From assembly GCA_016872835.1 (NCBI GenBank), contig VGYX01000008.1, forward strand, positions 1 through 64,000: DNA of 64,000 nucleotides, written 5' to 3'. Positions 11,267-17,518 of this stretch are shown here, one piece after another; positions within the stretch are counted from its first letter, which is position 1; every line of letters starts with the position of its first letter. This stretch comes from Planctomycetota bacterium. GTDB taxonomy: Bacteria > Planctomycetota > Phycisphaerae > Phycisphaerales > SM1A02. Made by a program: the position numbers and the translations under genes. Below the pieces are notes generated by a model. That model was not told the DNA's origin. It searched no databases and worked only from the letters and a program-made list of their open reading frames with translations.

Positions 11267-12037
11267 TTGAGCGGGCACGGGCTTGCCATCGAGGTGCGTG
11301 GGGCAGCCGTGCGCTTCGGCACGGTCGAGGCGCTCGCGGGCGCGACGATCGACATCCGCGCGGGAGAATTCCTGGCGATCGTGGGGGATTCGGGCGGGGG
11401 CAAGACCACGCTGCTTCGCGCGATCGGCGGACTGCTGCCGCTCGCGGGCGGATCGATCGCGTTCCATGACGCGCGCGGTCGTTCGGTGCGTCCCGGCCCG
11501 CGCGACCTTGGCTTCTGCTTTCAGGAGGGACGCCTGCTGCCGTGGCGCACGGTGCTGGCGAACGTCGCGCTGCCGCTTGAACTCGAGGGAATGGCGCGCG
11601 AGGAGCGGCTTCAGGCCGCAGCCGGGATGCTTGCGCGCATGCACCTGCAGGGTGTGGAGCAGCGCATGCCGCGCGAACTCTCCGGTGGCATGCGTATGCG
11701 CGTCGCGATGGCCCGCGCATTGGTGACTCGACCGCGTGTGCTGCTGCTCGACGAGCCTTTCGGCGCGCTCGACGAGGTCACCCGGCAGGCGCTGGACGAG
11801 GAGTTGCTGGTGCTGGTGCGCGAGACGGGTGCCACGGCGGTGCTCGTCACGCACTCGATTCAGGAAGCGGTGGCGCTGGCGGACCGCGTGTTGGTCCTGC
11901 GAGGTCGGCCGGGTGTCTCGCTTGCGCCGATCGCGATCGATCTTCCGGCGCGTGACGAGTTGACGCGACTCTCGGTCGGGTTCGCCTCGCTGTGCGCGCA
12001 GGTGCAGGCGGGTCTGCGTGGCGGAAGGGTCGCGTGA
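11267..12037 (+). CDS. ABC importer ATPase (SsuB/TauB/ThiZ type)
   Basis: A 256-residue ATPase with Walker A GDSGGGKTT, Q-loop FCFQEGRLLPWRTV, signature LSGGMRMR, Walker B VLLLDEPFGALDE and switch VTHS. The closely packed order ATPase-permease-binding protein and the sequence type match importers for nitrate/sulfonate/taurine or pyrimidine precursors. It begins at a TTG (11267), 28 bases after the MgtC-like gene stop; no in-frame ATG gives a full-length product. The stop overlaps the permease ATG by one base (TGATG). The substrate cannot be read from the ATPase alone. Confidence 0.88.
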   Translation: MSGHGLAIEVRGAAVRFGTVEALAGATIDIRAGEFLAIVGDSGGGKTTLLRAIGGLLPLAGGSIAFHDARGRSVRPGPRDLGFCFQEGRLLPWRTVLANVALPLELEGMAREERLQAAAGMLARMHLQGVEQRMPRELSGGMRMRVAMARALVTRPRVLLLDEPFGALDEVTRQALDEELLVLVRETGATAVLVTHSIQEAVALADRVLVLRGRPGVSLAPIAIDLPARDELTRLSVGFASLCAQVQAGLRGGRVA

Positions 12038-12816
12038 TGCGTGCGCTTCGTGCGGCCCTGCCTCCGATCGTCGTGCTGGTGCTCGCGCTCGTCATGTGGG
12101 AAGTCGCCGTCGTGGCGTTGAAGTTGCCGCCGTACCTGCTGCCGGCACCGAGCGCGGTGCTGCGCGCCGCGTGGGGCGACTCGGCGCGCATGGCCGCGGC
12201 CACGCTCGAGACGGCGAAGGCGGCCGTGGGGGGATTCGCGCTGGCGACGGTGCTCGGCGTCGCGCTCGGGAGCGCACTCGGATCAAGCCGCATGCTGCAG
12301 CGCGGCTTCTATCCGCTCGCATTGCTCTTCCAGATGGTGCCCCTGGTGGCGATCGCACCGCTGCTTGTGATCTGGCTTGGCTACGGCTTGCGCAGCACGC
12401 TCGCGTCGGCGTGCATCGTGGCGGTGTTCGCGGTGCTCGCGAGCACGCTCGATGGTTTGCGCTCCACCGATCCCGGACTCCGAGAGATCTTCCGCATCCA
12501 TCATGCCGGGCGGCTGGCGCGCTGGTGGAAGCTGGAGCTTCCGTCGAGCCTGCCCTCGATCGTCACGGGCTGCCGCGTGGCGGCGGGCCTTGCGGTGATC
12601 GGCGCGGTGGTTGGCGAGTTCGTCTCGGGCTACGCGGGCGACCGCGCGCCGCTTGGCATCGTGATCACCACCGGCATGCGCGAGGCGCGCACCGACATCG
12701 TCTTCGCGGCCGTGGCGCTGAGCGCGTGCGTGGGCTTCCTGCTCTTTGGTATCGTGAGCGCGCTCGGCTGGCTGCTGCTTCGGCGCTGGCACGCCAGCGC
12801 GCACCTGGAGAAATGA
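12037..12816 (+). CDS. ABC importer permease (SsuC/ThiX type)
   Basis: A 259-residue BPD-type inner-membrane permease with about six hydrophobic segments. Family features are the N-terminal LPPYLLPAPSAVL element, the FQMVPLVAIAPLLVIWLGYG stretch and an EAA-like loop around EIFRIHHAGRLARWWKLELP that docks to the ATPase. The track start at 11992 is too long; the ATG at 12037 overlaps the ATPase stop by one base. It is translationally coupled on both sides. Confidence 0.88.
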   Translation: MRALRAALPPIVVLVLALVMWEVAVVALKLPPYLLPAPSAVLRAAWGDSARMAAATLETAKAAVGGFALATVLGVALGSALGSSRMLQRGFYPLALLFQMVPLVAIAPLLVIWLGYGLRSTLASACIVAVFAVLASTLDGLRSTDPGLREIFRIHHAGRLARWWKLELPSSLPSIVTGCRVAAGLAVIGAVVGEFVSGYAGDRAPLGIVITTGMREARTDIVFAAVALSACVGFLLFGIVSALGWLLLRRWHASAHLEK

Positions 12817-13817
12817 TCATGCGGATCGCCAGCTCGATCGTCAGCCTCGCCGTGGTCGTCTCGCTCGCAGCCTGTGGTGACTCCGCCAAGCCTGCGGCGT
12901 CGCCCGCGGGCGAATCGTCCGCTCCTGTTGCGCTGCGCTTCCAGCTGAACTGGGTGCCCGAGCCCGAGTTCGGCGGCTTCTATGCGGCGCAGGCCGACGG
13001 CCTCTACCGTGACGCGGGCCTTGCCGTCGAGATCATCAAGGATCCGGGCGGCGGTTCGGTCCCGCAGCTCGTGGCGCGCGGCGCGTGCGACCTTGGCGTG
13101 GTGAGTGGTGATCAGATCCTGCAGCTTCGCGAGCAGGGCGGCGAACTCGTCGCCGTGTATAGCGTGTTCGATCACACCCCCTACGGCGTGATGGTCCACG
13201 CGAAGGACGCGCCCGAGTCGCTCGAGGCGGTGTGGAAGGGCCGGGGCAATCTGGCGCTGGAGTCGGGGCTTCCCATATGGAAGTACCTCGCTTCCCGCTA
13301 CGGACCCACGACGCGCACCGTGGTTCCCTACGGCGGCGGCACGGCGACCTTCCTCGCCGATCCGAAGGCCGCAAGCCAGTGCTTCATCACCGCCGAGCCC
13401 GCGACGATGGACGTGCAGCAGGTGCCCGTGAAGGTGTTCAGCGCGAGCGAGTCGGGATACGACCCCTACACGGTGGTGGTCGCGGTGAAGCCTGGACAGG
13501 TTCCTGATCCGGTGCTTCAGAAGTTCTGCGTCGCCTCGCAGGAAGGCTGGAAGCGCTATCTCGCCTCGCCGGCGAAGTACAACCCCGCGATCGCCGCGCT
13601 GAATCCGGCCATGAGTCTCGAGGCCATGAATGCTGCCGCCGAGCGCATGCGTCCACTGCTTGACACGCCATGGACGCGCGCGAACGGGCTCGGCAGCATG
13701 GATCCTGCGCGCTGGAAGGCGATGTCCGACATGCTGCTGCAGGCCGGCGTGATCAAGTCGACGCCCGAGCCCGCGTCAATCATGCGCACGATGGGTGCAA
13801 CGCCGACAAAGCCCTGA
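12813..13817 (+). CDS. ABC importer substrate-binding lipoprotein, NMT1/THI5-like
   Basis: A 334-residue protein with a lipoprotein signal (SLAVVVSLAAC) and a periplasmic-binding fold. FQLNWVPEPEFGGFYAAQ, LGVVSGDQILQLREQG and YGVMVHAKD resemble NMT1/THI5-like proteins, which bind pyrimidine or nitrate/sulfonate-type ligands; thiamine precursors are one plausible cargo. The start at 12813 overlaps the permease stop as ATGA; an ATG two codons later is also possible. A strong terminator follows directly, so MgtC-like gene to binding protein may form one transcript. The ligand is inferred only from family resemblance. No TPP riboswitch was recognised upstream. Confidence 0.82.
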   Translation: MIMRIASSIVSLAVVVSLAACGDSAKPAASPAGESSAPVALRFQLNWVPEPEFGGFYAAQADGLYRDAGLAVEIIKDPGGGSVPQLVARGACDLGVVSGDQILQLREQGGELVAVYSVFDHTPYGVMVHAKDAPESLEAVWKGRGNLALESGLPIWKYLASRYGPTTRTVVPYGGGTATFLADPKAASQCFITAEPATMDVQQVPVKVFSASESGYDPYTVVVAVKPGQVPDPVLQKFCVASQEGWKRYLASPAKYNPAIAALNPAMSLEAMNAAAERMRPLLDTPWTRANGLGSMDPARWKAMSDMLLQAGVIKSTPEPASIMRTMGATPTKP

Positions 13818-13821
13818 AACA

Positions 13822-13853
13822 CGCGGGCCCCCGGCACACGCCGGGGGCCCGCG
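13822..13853. terminator. Bidirectional terminator between convergent genes
   Basis: A perfect 14-bp stem (CGCGGGCCCCCGGC / GCCGGGGGCCCGCG) with loop ACAC lies in the 66-base gap between the ABC binding-protein gene and the PEP-CTERM gene. U-tracts are short on both sides, but the stem is very stable. Confidence 0.7.
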
Positions 13854-13883
13854 CTCGAACCTCTTCGATCGGTCGATGCGCGA

Positions 13884-14537
13884 TCAGGCGCGCCGACGGC
13901 GCATCAGGCCCGCCATACCCAGCAAGGCGATCGCGCCGGGCGCGGGCACCAGGTAGGTCTCGGCCCACTCCACCGCAGCCTCGTGCTCCTCTTCGCTGCT
14001 GCCAAGGTTGAACACCACCCAGAACGCGTCGCTGGTGTTCAGTCCCGCCGACGAGAGGGTGAACATGGCCAGATAAATGCCATTCACCGGATCCGCTGAA
14101 CCCGGTCCCGACAGCGTGAAATCGGGGTGCAGATCAAGACCGCTGGTCACGAGGAACGAGAACGAGCCGCCGGAACCGGTCGACGCCGACTGCCCGCCGT
14201 AGGACACGGTCAGCATGCCCATGGAGGAGAATGGTAAGTCGTAGCCCGCGCCGTTCCAAATGCCGAGGTCTGGGGAGAGGTTCATGGTGAGCGTCAAGCC
14301 CACAAGATTCGAGCCGATGCCCGGCTCGTCGCCCGAGAAGGGGAACGAGGGGTCCTCGCCAAGCTCCCCCTCGAACACGCGCTGCGAGGGGTTGACGACG
14401 TTGCCGGTCTCGTGATCCCAGCCACCCGTGACGAGCGTGCCGTCAACCTGATAGGCCCAGATGTCGCTGTGCACCACCTCGGCGGTGGCGGCGGAGGCGA
14501 GCGCAAGTGCAGCGGAAGCGATCGTGAAATAACGCAT
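13884..14537 (-). CDS. Exported beta-rich protein with PEP-CTERM-type sorting tail
   Basis: A 217-residue protein with a signal peptide (MRYFTIASAALALASAATA), a beta-rich body and a C-terminal sorting signal VPAPGAIALLGMAGLMRRRRA. The tail is the Phycisphaerae-style form of PEP-CTERM: Pro-rich motif, hydrophobic helix, Arg cluster. Exosortase-type cleavage and envelope or extracellular placement are expected. The body (VHSDIWAYQVDGTLVTGG, RVFEGELGEDPSFPF, SDAFWVVFNL) is related to the next gene, which replaces the sorting tail with a dockerin-like one. The start at 14537 has GGAGA upstream. The body loosely recalls the all3515-type Zur-repressed PEP-CTERM family, but this is from memory and I saw no Zur box. 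Confidence 0.75.
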   Translation of the reverse strand: MRYFTIASAALALASAATAEVVHSDIWAYQVDGTLVTGGWDHETGNVVNPSQRVFEGELGEDPSFPFSGDEPGIGSNLVGLTLTMNLSPDLGIWNGAGYDLPFSSMGMLTVSYGGQSASTGSGGSFSFLVTSGLDLHPDFTLSGPGSADPVNGIYLAMFTLSSAGLNTSDAFWVVFNLGSSEEEHEAAVEWAETYLVPAPGAIALLGMAGLMRRRRA

Positions 14538-14623
14538 GGAACAAGTCTCCTGAGTGGACCCCTGGATGGAGTCGGTGAGGAAAGAAGGAAGGAAGAAACG
14601 GAGTGAATCGGGATGGATACGGC

Positions 14624-15400
14624 TCATGAGCAGGGCCCCGTGGAGAGCAGGATCAAGGCGACATCACCAAAGTCGACCTCGCCGGTGCTGTCGAGATCGC
14701 TGGCGCAGTCCGCGCATGGCCCATAGTGAAGCAGCGCGAACGCCACGTCGCCGTTGTCGACTTCACCGCTTCCGTCGACATCGCCGAAGCACGGCGTGGC
14801 CTCGAAGCGCGCGCGCGCCTCCGCCACGGCCGCCTCGAACGCCAGTTGCGGGAGCGACTCGTTCAGCACAAGCCAATAGGTTTCGCTCTGCATCGAGGGG
14901 GTGGTGGTGTAGAGCTGCATCGGAACCAGATAGGCGCCGGCCAGTGGCACAGCGCCCCCAGCGCCCAGCAGCGTCATGTTCAGGTGGCGGTGCAGGCCTC
15001 CGCTCGACGACACCAGCACCGTGAAGCCGGTCACTGGGGTCGTGCCCACAACGAAGCCGACGTTCAGGTACTTGAACTGCACCTGTGCGTTCGTGGCGAT
15101 GAAGTCGGCGCCGTCCCAGCGAAGCAGCGGCGCGACCGACTTCCAGCCAATGCGTGTGCCACTGGTGAAGGTGCCCGACGCGGCCTCGTACCCCGGATCC
15201 GCGGTGAACTGCGGCACACCGGTGTCGCCGAACGTGCCGGTGAACACACGCGCGGGGACTGGCTGCAGATTCTCGTCGTAGCGATTCGTCTGCAGCACAC
15301 CCATGGAGACCGAGACATGGACGTCGCCAGCGTGCTGGGCGCGCAGTGGGGTGATCAGGAGCGACAGGGCGAGCATCGCGATCGTGTGTGCGCGTGTCAT
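14624..15400 (-). CDS. Exported beta-rich protein with dockerin-like tail
   Basis: A 258-residue protein with a signal peptide (MTRAHTIAMLALSLLITPLRA). The beta-rich body resembles its downstream neighbour (RVFTGTFGDTGVPQF, SETYWLVLNESLPQLAFEAAV). It ends in a duplicated calcium-loop segment, GDVDGSGEVDNGDVAFALLHYG and SDLDSTGEVDFGDVALILL, typical of planctomycete dockerin-like type I repeats. Four Cys near the end (CFGDV, CADCAS, CS) may form disulfides. The start at 15400 overlaps the prepilin-like gene stop as ATGA, so the two are coupled. The function of the body is not known. Confidence 0.7.
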   Translation of the reverse strand: MTRAHTIAMLALSLLITPLRAQHAGDVHVSVSMGVLQTNRYDENLQPVPARVFTGTFGDTGVPQFTADPGYEAASGTFTSGTRIGWKSVAPLLRWDGADFIATNAQVQFKYLNVGFVVGTTPVTGFTVLVSSSGGLHRHLNMTLLGAGGAVPLAGAYLVPMQLYTTTPSMQSETYWLVLNESLPQLAFEAAVAEARARFEATPCFGDVDGSGEVDNGDVAFALLHYGPCADCASDLDSTGEVDFGDVALILLSTGPCS

Positions 15401-16182
15401 GGCCGGAAAGTCCTTGCCGCGAACGGGTCGAATGCGTTGGCTTGCTCGCTTGCATAGACGCGACCGAACATCTCGGTGGCCACATGGCCGTCCGCGAAGC
15501 CGTAGTTGCTGCGCGCGTCGGCGGCTGGCGTGCCACCCACCGACGCGATGGAGAGTTGTGTGCGCGCGATCATGGCGCTGGCCGCGCCCTCGCCCCATTC
15601 CTCGACATGAGGGTGATCCGCGCCGGCGAAGTCGCCGGTGGTGGCCATGCACACGGTGTGCACCGTCATGGCAGGGTTGGGTATCCGGCCGATGCGGTCG
15701 GTGACGCGCGCCGGATCCAGCGCGCCGAGCGCGCTGAATTCTCGCGAAAGATGGTTGTTGATCCCGTAACTCGTCCGGCGGAAGCGCGAGGTGGATCCGG
15801 TGACTGGAACACCCGATCCACCCATCTCGACAGACCAGTGTGGGCTCCCGTCAAGTGGGCTGCGCATCACCTGCAGCTGATTGTCCAGAAACGGCTGCAG
15901 CGTGGCCACGAAACTTTCGGCGCTTCCAAGGTCCGCGCCGCCATGCGGCAGACGGGCGTCGGCCAGGAATCCCTTGTGCTCCTCGGCGTAGGACAGATGC
16001 GCCATCTGGAGTGCGCGCACGTTCGCAAGGCAGGCCGATGCCCGTGCCGCGCGCGACGAGGACGCGATGACGGGGATCAACAGGCCCGCCAGCAGCGCGA
16101 TGATCGCGATGACGGCAAGCAATTCGACGAGCGTGAAGGCGGATCTGCGCGTCTGCACGCGCGGCCTGAACTGGCGATCCAT
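15397..16182 (-). CDS. Prepilin-like (type II pseudopilin) protein with H-X9-DG-type C-terminus
   Basis: A 261-residue protein with a type IV prepilin N-terminus: a basic leader, then AFTLVELLAVIAIIALLAGLLIPVI, the N-methylation/cleavage helix. The C-terminal NYGFADGHV is the hallmark of the large planctomycete DUF1559/prepilin families. Such proteins are processed by prepilin peptidase and sit in or on the inner membrane. It overlaps the dockerin-like gene by four bases. Which pilus or secretion assembly it serves cannot be read here. Confidence 0.88.
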   Translation of the reverse strand: MDRQFRPRVQTRRSAFTLVELLAVIAIIALLAGLLIPVIASSSRAARASACLANVRALQMAHLSYAEEHKGFLADARLPHGGADLGSAESFVATLQPFLDNQLQVMRSPLDGSPHWSVEMGGSGVPVTGSTSRFRRTSYGINNHLSREFSALGALDPARVTDRIGRIPNPAMTVHTVCMATTGDFAGADHPHVEEWGEGAASAMIARTQLSIASVGGTPAADARSNYGFADGHVATEMFGRVYASEQANAFDPFAARTFRP

Positions 16183-16305
16183 GGTGTCCCCATGCCGGAG
16201 CGATCCGGCTTTGAAGGTCTCGAATGATGAAGGGTGGCCTCACAAGGGCCGACGCTGCGGCACGCGATGTCTGGTGGCTGCGTACCGAATGATGCGATGC
16301 GCGGG

Positions 16306-16677
16306 TCAGACCGCAGGTGGCGGCATAGCCCGCAGCGCTGCGAGCGGTGCCTGCTTGTGGGCCACCAGCGGCGCCGATGCATCAAACGCGGGCCGAGCAG
16401 CCGGCAACGCGAGCGCCAGCATCGGCGCCTCGCACGGTGTCAGCGAGGCGAGCGAGTCACAGATCGCACAGTCGTGCGCATGCGCCGGAGCTTCGGGCTT
16501 GTCGCCCTCGTGCGCACCGTTCGCATGATGCTCCGCGTCGTGATCGTGATGATGCGCATCACCGCAAGCCACCTCGTGGGTGTCCATGTGGTCGTACGCC
16601 GTCGCCTCGTGCACCCAGCGCAACGACGACGGCCCGAGGGCCGTCAGGAGCGCCAGAAGCAGGGCATAGCATCGCAT
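16306..16677 (-). CDS. Small exported His-rich protein (possibly DUF2946-like)
   Basis: A 123-residue protein with an N-terminal hydrophobic signal (MRCYALLLALLTALG). A middle segment is crowded with His and Asp (about residues 30-65, including DAHHHDHDAEHHANG) and is followed by HDCAICDSL, a C-x2-C pair. The layout recalls small DUF2946-type proteins found near metal transport genes. Binding of Zn, Cu or Ni is plausible from composition but unproven. The start at 16677 lies seven bases after TAGCCT (leaderless geometry) and is more sensible than the longer track ORF. Confidence 0.6.
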   Translation of the reverse strand: MRCYALLLALLTALGPSSLRWVHEATAYDHMDTHEVACGDAHHHDHDAEHHANGAHEGDKPEAPAHAHDCAICDSLASLTPCEAPMLALALPAARPAFDASAPLVAHKQAPLAALRAMPPPAV

Positions 16678-16684
16678 CAGCAAG

Positions 16685-16690
16685 AGGCTA
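16685..16690 (-). promoter_or_regulatory. -10 box (TAGCCT) for the His-rich protein gene, leaderless type
   Basis: Ends seven bases before the ATG at 16677. It forms a divergent pair with the TAGACT box at 16736. Confidence 0.45.
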
Positions 16691-16735
16691 GGCCCTCGTG
16701 GGGGGTCAAAGCAAGCCCTCCCAATGGCCCATTCG

Positions 16736-16741
16736 TAGACT
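16736..16741 (+). promoter_or_regulatory. -10 box (TAGACT) for the methyltransferase gene, leaderless type
   Basis: Ends six bases before the ATG at 16748. No clear -35 element. Divergent to the box at 16685. Confidence 0.5.
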
Positions 16742-16747
16742 CGATCG

Positions 16748-17518
16748 ATGCGCCGCCCCCCCCTGAAGGCCTTTCCCAGCACGCTGTGGGAGTACCCCAG
16801 CCAGCACTTCGACATGAAGGACGCCGACGGGTTCACCGTCACCGTACAGGGGGACAAGGACTATGTGGGCGCCACGCCAAGCTGGGTGATCTGGCAGCTG
16901 CTCACGCGCTACACCCGTGAAGGCGACACCGTGCTCGACCCCATGTGCGGCAGCGGCACCACCATCGACGTGTGTTCGCTCATGAAGCGCAAGGGTGTCG
17001 GCTTCGATCTGGCACCCACCCGCGACGAGATCCGGCAGGCCGACGCGCGCAACCTTCCGTTGCCCGACGCCAGCATGGACTTCGCCTTCGTGGACCCGCC
17101 GTACTCCACCCACGTGAACTACTCGGACGATCCGCGCTGCATCGGCAAGCTCGACGCCTCGGGCGAGGATGACGGCGCGGCGTACTACCAGGCGATGGAG
17201 CGCGTGCTCGGTCAGATGCACCGCGTGATGAAGGACCGGCGCTACTGCGCGGTCTACGTGAGCGACTCGTGGAGAAAGCGTCGTGGCGCGAAGGGCGGCG
17301 GCGGCGGCACCTTCATGCCGATCGGATTCGAGCTCTTCGCGCGCATGCGCCAGCTCTTCACGATGGTCGACGTGATCAGCGTCGTCCGCCACAACAGCAA
17401 GCTGGATCGAGGCGACTTCGCGCGCGCCGCGATCGAGGGCAACTTCTTCCTGCGCGGGTTCAACTACCTGATGATCGGCAAGAAGGTCACTTCCTCGGCG
17501 CCGGCGGGCGAGGGTTGA
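16748..17518 (+). CDS. Small SAM-dependent N-methyltransferase (DNA or RNA, DPMCGSGT/DPPY type)
   Basis: A 256-residue protein with SAM motif VLDPMCGSGTTIDV (about residues 63-76) preceding the catalytic FVDPPYSTHVNY (about 114-125). An N-methylase with this motif order would be alpha- or gamma-like, but there is no room for a large target-recognition domain. DPMCGSGT is also typical of RNA m2G enzymes (RlmL, Trm14), yet no THUMP domain is present. It could be an orphan adenine or cytosine-N4 DNA methylase or an RNA methylase; no restriction gene is adjacent. The 3' end overlaps the convergent lipoprotein gene by 32 bases. Confidence 0.75.
   Translation: MRRPPLKAFPSTLWEYPSQHFDMKDADGFTVTVQGDKDYVGATPSWVIWQLLTRYTREGDTVLDPMCGSGTTIDVCSLMKRKGVGFDLAPTRDEIRQADARNLPLPDASMDFAFVDPPYSTHVNYSDDPRCIGKLDASGEDDGAAYYQAMERVLGQMHRVMKDRRYCAVYVSDSWRKRRGAKGGGGGTFMPIGFELFARMRQLFTMVDVISVVRHNSKLDRGDFARAAIEGNFFLRGFNYLMIGKKVTSSAPAGEG

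Noticed and set aside
14538-14623. Zur box upstream of the PEP-CTERM gene
   Set aside because: No AT-rich palindrome of the expected kind is present.
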